Assembly: GCA_027296805.1 (NCBI GenBank) | Contig: JAPUIR010000046.1 | Span: 1-5,834, forward strand | From: Chloroflexota bacterium | GTDB taxonomy: Bacteria; Chloroflexota; Dehalococcoidia; Bin125 | Length of the DNA stretch: 5,834 nt | Reading direction: 5' to 3' | In this document: one piece after another, positions 1 through 5,834 of the stretch | Position numbering within the stretch: position 1 is the stretch's first letter | Layout: each line of letters opens with the position of its first letter | Translations under genes and position numbers: made by a program | The notes under the pieces: model-generated | The model's input: the letters and a program-made list of their open reading frames with translations, nothing else | Told to the model about the DNA's origin: nothing | The model's database searches: none

Positions 1-224
1 ACCTCATCGACGTCGGTCGTGCGGAAGCACTTCTGTACCGATGTGAGCCGGGGGTTTGGCGGCTCCGCCTGGCCCAAGAAGTAGGGCTTGAACGGAACCA
101 TGCCCGCGCTCGTGAAGAGGAGCGTGGGATCGCCTGGCGCAACCAGCGGAGCGCTCGCCACGGCCTGGTGAGACTTGTCGACGAAGAAGTCGGTGAATGC
201 TCGCCTGATCTGGCTGGAATGCAT
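1..224 (-). CDS. alaS: Alanyl-tRNA synthetase, N-terminal 74 residues (partial)
   Basis: Class II aminoacyl-tRNA synthetase that charges tRNA-Ala with alanine in the cytoplasm. Only the N-terminus is present. The gene reads leftward and runs off the window edge, ending 2 bases into codon 75. The translation begins [14 protein letters not shown] and continues with the family-typical [15 protein letters not shown] (residues 32-46), the class II motif 1 region, then [11 protein letters not shown] (49-59) and [12 protein letters not shown] (63-74). These match the start of AlaRS closely and without gaps. The ATG at 224 is well supported because an in-frame TAG lies two codons upstream (228-230 on this strand), so no earlier start is possible. 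A weak Shine-Dalgarno-like CGGGA sits at 231-235, six bases before the start. The gene is divergent from glmU. The catalytic core, editing domain and C-Ala domain lie outside the window. Confidence 0.94.
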   Translation of the reverse strand, partial: MHSSQIRRAFTDFFVDKSHQAVASAPLVAPGDPTLLFTSAGMVPFKPYFLGQAEPPNPRLTSVQKCFRTTDVDE

Positions 225-243
225 CGTCTATCCCGAAAACTAC

Positions 244-402
244 CTAGATCGCACGAAAAACGCCCACGACGGGAGGGCAGCGATTCGCTCCCCGTTCCGC
301 TTGAGGACCACGCAGCCAGTATACGAAGGGTCTCCCGGACACCGCCGCGAGGGTTGATGCCCAGGTAACCTTGCGCCTCGCTCTGAGCCCAAGCGCTGAC
401 AT
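244..402 (-). CDS. Possible small ORF in the alaS leader (52 codons)
   Basis: An open frame of 52 codons reads toward alaS, starting MSALGLRARRKV and ending FRAI, with its TAG stop 19 bases before the alaS ATG. A GTG directly precedes the ATG (403-405), and a GAGGG motif lies about six bases upstream of that GTG, so it has a plausible ribosome site. The product would be basic, with several Arg, two Trp and about eight Ala, and I recognise no family. In GC-rich DNA an open frame of this length is common by chance. It could be a leader peptide for alaS, a small protein, or nothing. The hairpin at 256-280 lies inside its 3' end. Confidence 0.15.
   Translation of the reverse strand: MSALGLRARRKVTWASTLAAVSGRPFVYWLRGPQAERGANRCPPVVGVFRAI
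256..280 (-). terminator. Weak hairpin plus T5 in the alaS leader
   Basis: Read on the minus strand, TGCCC (275-279) can pair with GGGCG (261-265) around a nine-base loop, followed at once by TTTTT (256-260). This is a stem of four strong pairs plus one G-T pair, with a short T run, about 31 bases before the alaS start. The position is where attenuators sit ahead of synthetase genes. The stem is short, and I found no T-box consensus (AGGGTGGNACCGCG) upstream, so a T-box call is not supported. It may be a chance structure. Confidence 0.2.
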
Positions 403-415
403 CACGTCTCGCCCT

Positions 416-428
416 CAGTTGACAGTTG
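416..428. repeat. Tandem CAGTTG direct repeat
   Basis: CAGTTG occurs twice in a row (416-421 and 423-428), separated by a single A. The copies cover the TTGACA at 419-424. A seven-base periodic pair over a -35 could be a small operator or a chance duplication. No partner copy was seen elsewhere in the gap. Confidence 0.35.
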
Positions 429-459
429 CCGCCTGATCTTCTTCTACTATCTCTATAAG
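419..459 (+). promoter_or_regulatory. Candidate promoter for the glmU operon
   Basis: A perfect -35 consensus TTGACA lies at 419-424, followed by a stretch rich in T and A (about 437-458), which stands out in this GC-rich window. The -10 is less clear. TACTAT at 445-450 gives a long 20-base spacer, and TATAAG at 454-459 is a better hexamer but 29 bases away. A 17-base spacer would give the poor hexamer TTCTAC. Any start from here would leave a leader of about 20-35 bases before glmU. The rest of the 225-489 gap shows a minus-strand TATACT at 318-323 as a weak alaS -10 candidate and no RNA gene that I recognise. Confidence 0.35.
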
Positions 460-489
460 CGACGTGGCCCCCGGGTTCGGGCCCTACGA

Positions 490-1932
490 ATGAGCACTTT
501 GGACAACTCGGACGAACCTCCAAGTCGGCATCCGACTTCAGCGGCGGCTTCCGGAGATGACCCTCCTCTCCCAGGACTGACTGCGATCGTCCTCGCGGGC
601 GGCGCGGGGACGCGCATGCGCTCGGCGCTGCCCAAGGCGCTACAGCCCATCGCAGGGCGGCCGATATTGGGACATGTGCTGCACGCACTCTCTCAGGCCG
701 GAATCGGCCGGGCGATCGTCGTGACGGACGCGGCAGGGGAACAACTGCGAACCGCCGCCGAAGCCGCCGCGCCGACGGCACTGCGCCTCGACTTCGTCAC
801 ACAGCCTCAGCCCCTCGGCACAGGGGACGCGGTCCAGCGAGCCCGACCCGCGGTCAAGAGCGACTCCGTGCTGGTCATCAACGGCGATCTTGGCCTGATT
901 GAGCCGGAGCAGGTACGAGCCGTCGCGACGGCGGCTCCCGCGACGGTCGTCGTCGCCACTGGAGTCGTGCCCGACCCCAGCGGAATGGGACGGATCGTGC
1001 GTCGCGACGGTCAGCTGGCCGCCATCGTCGAAGAGGCGGATGCCACGCCCGATCAGCGAGCGATCGATGAAGTCAACGCCGGCTTCTACCGCTTCGAAAG
1101 CGCCTGGCTCTGGGACGCGCTCGACGCCGTCGGCCCCGCCGCCAACGGGGAGCGCCATCTCACCCATGTGCTCAGCGCCGCGAGCGACGGCCAGCACGTC
1201 GTCCTCCCTGTCCCAATTGATCTCAGCAGCGGTCCGCTCAACATTGAGGACCGACGCGATCTCGCCCGCGCGGAGCAGACGCTACGGGCACGCATCATCG
1301 ACACCTGGCTGGCGGCCGGGGTCACCATCGTCGACCCCGCCACTACTTACATCGACGCCGACGCCTGCATCGGGCAGGACACCACGATCGAACCGGGTAC
1401 GCACCTGCGCGGCACGACGCTCGTGGGCAGAGGCTCGTGGATCGGTCCGAACACGGTGATCCGCGATTCGCACGTCGGCGACGGCTGCCGCTTGGTCGGC
1501 TGCACCATCAGCGGCTCCCGGCTGGGAGACCGCGTGGAGGTGGGGCCGTACAGCACCCTGCGTGAAGGCACCGTCGCCGACGCCGACGTGCACATCGGCA
1601 CGCACGCCGAGACCAAGGAGGCCCACCTACACTCCGGTGTGCGGATGGGTCACTTCTCCTATGTCGGCGACGCCGAGGTGGGGGCCAACACGAACATCGG
1701 CGCGGGCGCGATCACCTGCAACTACGACGGCGAGGCCAAGCACCGCACCGTGATCGGCCGCGACGTTTTCATTGGCAGCGACTCCTTACTCGTCGCGCCG
1801 CTTGCCATCGGCGACGGCGCCTCCACCGGCGCGGGCTCCATCGTCAACAAGGACGTCGCGGCGGGCGCTCGCGTCGTGGGATCGCCCGCTCGGGCGGTCA
1901 AGCGGCGCGGAACTAGCGAGGGCAGCCCATGA
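490..1932 (+). CDS. glmU: Bifunctional GlmU (GlcN-1-P acetyltransferase / GlcNAc-1-P uridyltransferase)
   Basis: Cytoplasmic enzyme that makes UDP-GlcNAc for peptidoglycan: it acetylates glucosamine-1-phosphate with acetyl-CoA, then transfers UMP from UTP. The N-terminal nucleotidyltransferase domain (about 30-265) shows LAGGAGTRM (35-43), LPK with K49, QPLGTGDA (107-114), NGD with D133, GMGRI (165-169), E181 and N196. A linker helix leads to a left-handed beta-helix of hexapeptide repeats (about 276-450). The acetyltransferase residues equivalent to E. coli R333, K351, H363, Y366, N386 and K392 are all present (R358, K376, H388, Y391, N411, K417). The protein has 480 residues against about 456 in E. 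coli; most of the excess is a Ser/Pro-rich tail of about 28 residues before the fold. There is no strong Shine-Dalgarno, and a GC-rich hairpin can form at 466-483. ATG 490 was kept because no better in-frame start is seen. The expected metal-site Asn (E. coli N227) aligns with E253. First gene of the rightward operon. Confidence 0.97.
   Translation: MSTLDNSDEPPSRHPTSAAASGDDPPLPGLTAIVLAGGAGTRMRSALPKALQPIAGRPILGHVLHALSQAGIGRAIVVTDAAGEQLRTAAEAAAPTALRLDFVTQPQPLGTGDAVQRARPAVKSDSVLVINGDLGLIEPEQVRAVATAAPATVVVATGVVPDPSGMGRIVRRDGQLAAIVEEADATPDQRAIDEVNAGFYRFESAWLWDALDAVGPAANGERHLTHVLSAASDGQHVVLPVPIDLSSGPLNIEDRRDLARAEQTLRARIIDTWLAAGVTIVDPATTYIDADACIGQDTTIEPGTHLRGTTLVGRGSWIGPNTVIRDSHVGDGCRLVGCTISGSRLGDRVEVGPYSTLREGTVADADVHIGTHAETKEAHLHSGVRMGHFSYVGDAEVGANTNIGAGAITCNYDGEAKHRTVIGRDVFIGSDSLLVAPLAIGDGASTGAGSIVNKDVAAGARVVGSPARAVKRRGTSEGSP
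1918..1931 (+). promoter_or_regulatory. Shine-Dalgarno and ATGA coupling site of the CNNM-family gene
   Basis: GAGGG at 1918-1922 lies six bases before the ATG at 1929. The start overlaps the glmU stop as ATGA (1929-1932), so ribosomes ending glmU can restart here. This supports the choice of start and translational coupling of the two genes. Confidence 0.75.
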
Positions 1933-3224
1933 GCACTGGCTCGATCATCGCGCTCGTCATCCTGATCGCTGCCTTCGCGCTGCTGATCGTCGAAACGATC
2001 GCGGAGGCGGGTGTGATCAGCTTGAGCCGGTCCCGGGCACGCCTGCTCGCCTCGCGCGACACGGAGGACCGGCGCGCACAACGCCTGAACGACATCATCC
2101 AGAATCGGGAGCGCACCTTCGGCTCCTTCGCCGTCGGCCGCACGCTCGCCGTGGTCACGGGGCTCAGCTCCGCCCTCTACATCCTCGTGCGGGAGACCGG
2201 CTTCGATTGGGAGACGGTGGTCGCGACGGGGGTGGTCGGCTTCGTCGTCATCGGCGTGGCCCAGGCCATCCCCCGGCGTCTCGCCACGACCAGCCCCGAG
2301 GGGTTCGGCCTGATCTTCTCCCGCATCATGGACGCCTTGGACTCCCTCTTCATCCTCCCCTCGCGGGCGATGGAATCGCCAGCCTTGCTGGTGGGCCGCT
2401 TCCGTCCGGTGCAGGAAGAACACGCGCCCGCCCCCACCGACATCGAGTTGATCCTGGAAGAAGGCGAAGGGGTGGAGCTCGAAGAGGAGGAGCGTCAGCT
2501 CATCCGTCGCGTGATCGAGATCGGCGAAACGACGGTCCGGGAGGCGATGGTGCCTCGGACCGACATCGTCGGCATCGAAATCGAGATGTCGCTCTCCGAC
2601 TCCGCTCAGATCGTCGTGGACCGCGGCTTCTCGCGGCTTCCCGTCTACGAGGAGACGATCGATAACATCGTCGGCATTCTCTATGCCAAGGATGTCCTCG
2701 CCGAACTGCACGCGAATCGCGCCACCCCAGTCCGCGAGCTGATGCGCGCGCCCCTGCTGCTGCCGGAATCGAAGCTGCTTGACGAGTTGCTGCTGCAATT
2801 CCGCACCCTGCGCGTGCACATGGCCATCGTGCTCGACGAATACGGCGGCACCGCGGGGCTCGTCACGATCGAAGATGTGTTGGAAGAGATCGTGGGAGAG
2901 ATCGAAGACGAGTACGATCGCTTCTCGGCGGCGCCAGTCGTCCGTCTCGGCGAGAACGAGGCCATCGTCGACGGGCGTGCGCCGCTGGACAGTCTGCAGG
3001 AGTTGTTCGACCACAGCGTGGAGGACGGAGAGGCGGAGACGATGGGCGGCTACGTATTCGAGCGGCTGGGAAAGATCCCGGAAGTGGGCGATATCGTCGT
3101 CGAAGATCAGCTTCTGCTCGAGGTTGCCCGCATGGCGGGGCGCCGGATCTCGCGAATCCGGGTCACGCGTCAAGCCCACCTTGAGGACGAGCGGCCGGGC
3201 GCCGTCGCCTCCAGCCAGTCCTAG
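1929..3224 (+). CDS. CNNM/CorC (HlyC)-family membrane protein with CBS pair
   Basis: Member of the family often labelled hemolysin, TlyC or CorC, whose studied members export or sense Mg2+ at the cytoplasmic membrane. The domain order is complete for 431 residues. A DUF21-like membrane region comes first (about 1-155) with hydrophobic segments near 5-27, 69-88, 95-115 and 126-145. A CBS pair follows (about 203-325), containing REAMVPRTDIVGI (204-216), FSRLPVYE (234-241) and DEYGGTAGLVTIEDVLEEI (303-321), the usual nucleotide-binding signature. A CorC_HlyC domain (about 335-412) closes it, with MGGYVFERLGKIPEVGD (372-388). The membrane domain is unusual: where relatives have VGNN and GExxPK, this protein reads VGRT (69-72) and AQAIPR (111-116). 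The family call is firm, but transport activity is uncertain and a regulatory role is possible. The old hemolysin label should not be taken as toxin function. It overlaps glmU by four bases and is followed 15 bases later by dprA. Confidence 0.95.
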   Translation: MSTGSIIALVILIAAFALLIVETIAEAGVISLSRSRARLLASRDTEDRRAQRLNDIIQNRERTFGSFAVGRTLAVVTGLSSALYILVRETGFDWETVVATGVVGFVVIGVAQAIPRRLATTSPEGFGLIFSRIMDALDSLFILPSRAMESPALLVGRFRPVQEEHAPAPTDIELILEEGEGVELEEEERQLIRRVIEIGETTVREAMVPRTDIVGIEIEMSLSDSAQIVVDRGFSRLPVYEETIDNIVGILYAKDVLAELHANRATPVRELMRAPLLLPESKLLDELLLQFRTLRVHMAIVLDEYGGTAGLVTIEDVLEEIVGEIEDEYDRFSAAPVVRLGENEAIVDGRAPLDSLQELFDHSVEDGEAETMGGYVFERLGKIPEVGDIVVEDQLLLEVARMAGRRISRIRVTRQAHLEDERPGAVASSQS

Positions 3225-3239
3225 CGGGTCCTCTCGACC

Positions 3240-4328
3240 ATGACCCACCCCGACCTGCCGTACTGGCTTGCCTTCGCCCGGGTGCCACGCATCGGTGGCA
3301 TGCGGACCGCCCTCCTCGAAGCGCACTTCGATAACCTCCGCGAGGCCTGGCACGCGCCTCGCATCGAGCTTCAGGCCGCGGGCCTTGATGACAGCACGAT
3401 TCGCTCAGCGATCCGCGCCCGCGGCACCGTCGATCCCGAGGCGGAACTCGCCGCGCTGGAGGCGGCCGATGTCGTGGCGTTCACCTGGCACGACCCCGAG
3501 TATCCGCCCCGGCTCAACCAGATCCACGATCGTCCGCCACTGCTCTACATGCGGGGCGAGATTGAATCGCGCGACGAGTGGTCGGTGGCTGTCGTGGGCA
3601 CACGTCGCGTCACCGCCTACGGACGGCAGATGACCGAGGAGTTGAGCCGCGGCTTGGCGAGCAACAGCGTGACGGTGGTAAGCGGTCTTGCGCGGGGCGT
3701 CGATGGCATCGCTCACCGCGCCGCGCTCGACGCGGGCGGCCGCACCATAGCGGTCGTCGCCTCCGGCTTGGATACCGTCTACCCCCCCGAACACACCGGC
3801 CTGGCGCGAGAGATCGCCGAGCACGGAGCCGTCCTGTCCGAGCAGCCGCTCGGCATACCACCCCGCGCGGACTACTTCCCGCGTCGCAATCGGATCCTCT
3901 CCGGTCTCACGCTGGGTACGCTTGTCGTGGAGGCGGGCAAGGGTTCAGGAGCGCTGCACACGGCCAACCACGCCAACGAGCAAAACCGCGAACACTTCGC
4001 GGTGCCGGGGCGCGTGACGTCGCCCTTGAGCGTGGGCAGCAACGCCTTGATTCAGCAGGGCATGGCCAAGCTCGTGACGGAGGTGGGCGACATTTTGGAG
4101 GAACTCAACCTCCAGATGGTGGAACGTCAGGTGGAGTTCGCGGAACTTATTCCGCAAGACGAGACCCAAGCCGCTGTGCTACAACATCTCACTCGCGAGC
4201 CACGTCATGTGGACGAAGCCGTGAGGCTGGTGGGCTTGCCCGTTGCGGTGGTGACCAGCACGCTGGCTATGCTCGAACTGAGAGGGCTGATCCGGCAGGT
4301 AGGACCGATGACTTATGTCCGAGTCTGA
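3240..4328 (+). CDS. dprA: DNA-processing protein DprA
   Basis: Cytoplasmic single-strand DNA-binding protein that protects incoming DNA during natural transformation and loads RecA onto it. It has 362 residues, the usual length. A helical N-terminal region (about 5-75, helix-hairpin-helix/SAM-like) precedes the Rossmann-like DprA core (about 80-288), with VAVVGTRR (116-123), SGLARGVDGIAH (148-159), IAVVASGLDTVYPPEH (170-185), FPRRNRILSGL (213-223), SGALHTANHA (236-245) and FAVPGR (253-258). A C-terminal winged helix spans about 306-358. No core motif is missing. The start is the first possible one, because the preceding in-frame triplets run back to the TAG of the upstream gene (3222-3224), which lies in the same frame. 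No clear Shine-Dalgarno is present, so translation may depend on coupling. dprA is widely conserved in bacteria not known to take up DNA, so its presence does not prove competence. Confidence 0.97.
   Translation: MTHPDLPYWLAFARVPRIGGMRTALLEAHFDNLREAWHAPRIELQAAGLDDSTIRSAIRARGTVDPEAELAALEAADVVAFTWHDPEYPPRLNQIHDRPPLLYMRGEIESRDEWSVAVVGTRRVTAYGRQMTEELSRGLASNSVTVVSGLARGVDGIAHRAALDAGGRTIAVVASGLDTVYPPEHTGLAREIAEHGAVLSEQPLGIPPRADYFPRRNRILSGLTLGTLVVEAGKGSGALHTANHANEQNREHFAVPGRVTSPLSVGSNALIQQGMAKLVTEVGDILEELNLQMVERQVEFAELIPQDETQAAVLQHLTREPRHVDEAVRLVGLPVAVVTSTLAMLELRGLIRQVGPMTYVRV
4297..4317 (+). promoter_or_regulatory. Shine-Dalgarno and start of topA inside dprA
   Basis: AGGTAGGA at 4297-4304 precedes the topA ATG (4315-4317) by ten bases, all within the dprA coding end. 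An in-frame TGA at 4309-4311 rules out any earlier topA start. The nearby ATG at 4308 belongs to the dprA frame. Confidence 0.7.
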
Positions 4329-5834
4329 ATCGAAGACGCGTCCGCGCGGCAATCGCGCGAAGAAGCGGCCGCTCGTCATCGTGGAGTCGCCGGCCAAGGC
4401 CGAGACCATCGGCCGCTTCTTGGGCGACGACTACGTCGTCGACGCGTCGTACGGCCACCTCCGCGATCTGCCCGGCAACGCCCAGGAGCGTCCCGACGCC
4501 ATCAAGGGCGAGTCCTGGGCCGAACTCGGCGTCAACGTGGATGCGAACTTCGAACCGGTCTACATCGTCCCCGCGGAAAAGCGGGAGCACGTCGCCCGCC
4601 TCAAGCGCGAACTCAAGAATGCCGACAAGCTCCTGGTCGCCACCGATGAAGATCGCGAAGGGGAAGCGATCGGCTGGCACCTCGTCGAGCTGTTGGAGCC
4701 CGATGTGCCCGTCGAACGCATCGTCTTCCACGAGATCACCAAAGACGCGATCGAGGCGGCGCTGCGATCACCCCGTGAGATCGACCGTGACCTAGTCGAC
4801 GCGCAAGAGTCGCGCCGCATCCTGGACCGGCTCTTCGGCTACAGCCTCTCCCCCGTGCTCTGGCGCAAGATCCAGGTCGGCCTCTCGGCGGGACGCGTAC
4901 AAAGCGTCGCCGTGCGCATCCTGGTGCAGCGCGAGCGCGAGCGAGCTGCCTTCCATCACGCCGCCTACTGGGACATTGACGCCACACTGCGCGCCGAGCT
5001 TGGCGTCCTGCCGGCCACCCTGCGTCGTCTCGGCGCCGAGCGGCTCCCGATCGGCCGCGACTTCGACGCCGCCAGCGGCGAGCTGACGGCGAGCGGCGTG
5101 CGCTTGCTCGACGAATCCACCGTGCAGGCCCTCAGCGCCGCCTTGCAGCAGACCCAGCCCTGGACCGTGACCAAAGTCGAAGCGACGCCCGCCACCAAGC
5201 GCCCCTCGCCGCCCTTCATCACCTCCACGCTCCAGCAGGAAGCGAACCGCAAGCTCGGCTTCAGCGCTCGCCGCACGATGCAGGTCGCGCAAAGCCTCTA
5301 CGAAGGCATCGACATTGGCGCGGCCCGCGAAGGCTTGATCACCTACATGCGGACCGACTCCGTCACCCTCGCCAAGCAAGCGCTGGCGGAAGCGCAGTCG
5401 GTCATCGCCGACCTCTACGGCGCCGATTTCAGTGACGGCCCACGCGGATACAAGACGAAGACCCGCAACGCCCAGGAGGCCCACGAGGCGATCCGGCCCA
5501 CCCATCTCGCGCGGCGGCCGGAGACCCTGCGCGGCATCCTCAACAACGATCAGTACCGCCTCTACGAGTTGATCTGGCAACGCACACTGGCCAGCCAGAT
5601 GAACAACGCGAAGCTGGAGCGCACCGTCGTCGAGGTCGAGGTGCCGCTCTCCGACGACGATCACCCCGCCATCTTCGAAGCACGCGGCTCCCGCATCGTC
5701 TTCGCGGGCTACCTCCGCGTCTACCAGGAAGGCAGCGACGAACCCGAGGTCGACGCCGACGAACGCTTGCTGCCGCACGTCGATGTGGGCGACACCGTGC
5801 AGCCCGCTGTCCTCGAGCCCAAGCGCCACGAGAC
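4315..5834 (+). CDS. topA: Type IA DNA topoisomerase I, N-terminal 506 residues (partial)
   Basis: Relaxes negative supercoils by cutting one strand through a 5'-phosphotyrosine link. The gene starts at ATG 4315, overlapping dprA by 14 bases, and runs off the right edge two bases into codon 507. A basic tail (MSESESKTRPRGNRAKKR) leads to the TOPRIM domain, with VIVESPAKA (E24) and DEDREGEAIGWH (D111, D113, E115), the Mg2+-binding acidic set. SYGHLRDLP (45-53), LSAGRVQSVAVRILVQRERE (190-209) and PPFITSTLQQEA (299-310) follow. The catalytic tyrosine is Y344 in EGLITYMRTDS, and EAHEAIRPTHL is also intact. All active-site residues expected in this part are present. The remaining core and any C-terminal zinc-finger or repeat modules are outside the window, so the full length cannot be judged. 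Reverse gyrase is excluded because no helicase domain precedes TOPRIM, and topoisomerase III is less likely given the dprA neighbour and topA-like motifs. Confidence 0.97.
   Translation, partial: MSESESKTRPRGNRAKKRPLVIVESPAKAETIGRFLGDDYVVDASYGHLRDLPGNAQERPDAIKGESWAELGVNVDANFEPVYIVPAEKREHVARLKRELKNADKLLVATDEDREGEAIGWHLVELLEPDVPVERIVFHEITKDAIEAALRSPREIDRDLVDAQESRRILDRLFGYSLSPVLWRKIQVGLSAGRVQSVAVRILVQRERERAAFHHAAYWDIDATLRAELGVLPATLRRLGAERLPIGRDFDAASGELTASGVRLLDESTVQALSAALQQTQPWTVTKVEATPATKRPSPPFITSTLQQEANRKLGFSARRTMQVAQSLYEGIDIGAAREGLITYMRTDSVTLAKQALAEAQSVIADLYGADFSDGPRGYKTKTRNAQEAHEAIRPTHLARRPETLRGILNNDQYRLYELIWQRTLASQMNNAKLERTVVEVEVPLSDDDHPAIFEARGSRIVFAGYLRVYQEGSDEPEVDADERLLPHVDVGDTVQPAVLEPKRHE

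Noticed and set aside
168..368. Two small plus-strand ORFs near the left edge
   Set aside because: They start antisense to the alaS N-terminus and run into the gap. Neither has a convincing ribosome site or family resemblance.
225..405. T-box riboswitch upstream of alaS
   Set aside because: The T-box consensus AGGGTGGNACCGCG was looked for on the minus strand and not found. GC-rich segments such as the one at 341-353 only faintly resemble it.
244..420. A second minus-strand frame reading GYLGINPRGGV, resembling a glutathione S-transferase fragment
   Set aside because: The resemblance is limited to a few residues (INPRG). The frame has no start codon in the gap, and continues out of frame through alaS, so it is most likely chance.
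1722..3353. 543-codon open frame on the minus strand
   Set aside because: It lies antisense to the end of glmU and all of the CNNM-family gene. The product is low-complexity and rich in His, Asp, Glu and Arg, with no recognisable motif. Long antisense open frames are expected in GC-rich genes, and the sense genes have clear family motifs.
3578..4795. 405-codon plus-strand frame spanning dprA and topA
   Set aside because: It is an out-of-frame shadow rich in Arg, Ser and Pro, overlapping two confirmed genes in another frame.
4792..5829. 345-codon open frame on the minus strand
   Set aside because: It is antisense to topA, whose sense frame carries all the expected active-site motifs. The translation shows no family signature.
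1..5834. Mobile element, CRISPR array, tRNA/rRNA, toxin-antitoxin or defence module
   Set aside because: I found no terminal inverted repeats, spaced repeats, cloverleaf sequence or signature domains. The window is a housekeeping region.

Overview
This is a GC-rich bacterial window, densely coded, with five recognisable protein genes and one short divergent intergenic gap. The AlaRS N-terminus contains [13 protein letters not shown], a motif form I associate with Chloroflexota and Actinomycetota rather than Proteobacteria. The order glmU, CNNM/CorC-type membrane protein, dprA, topA would fit a Chloroflexota-like chromosome. That assignment is an inference from motif memory and gene order, and no search was run.

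Layout. Positions 1-224 on the minus strand carry the first 74 codons of alaS, which runs off the left edge. Positions 225-489 are the divergent control region. It holds an AT-rich patch with a consensus TTGACA facing glmU, a small tandem repeat over that -35, and, on the alaS side, a possible 52-codon small ORF and a weak hairpin followed by five T residues. From 490 to the right edge everything reads rightward: glmU (490-1932), a CNNM/CorC-family membrane protein with CBS domains (1929-3224), dprA (3240-4328) and topA (4315 to the end, partial).

The four rightward genes are packed like one transcription unit. glmU and the CNNM gene share an ATGA overlap, the CNNM gene and dprA are 15 bases apart, and dprA and topA overlap by 14 bases. 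No terminator is visible between them. The functions are mixed housekeeping: GlmU makes UDP-GlcNAc for the cell envelope, the CNNM-family protein is a putative divalent-cation (Mg2+) exporter or sensor, DprA loads RecA on incoming single-stranded DNA, and TopA relaxes negative supercoils. dprA next to topA is a common bacterial pairing.

I see no mobile element, CRISPR array, rRNA, tRNA or defence system. The points most worth a second look are in otherwise ordinary genes: the CNNM protein seems to have lost the polar residues expected at the family's transmembrane ion site while keeping its CBS/CorC part, GlmU has Glu where Asn normally helps hold the uridyltransferase metal, and the alaS leader may be an attenuator or encode a small peptide.
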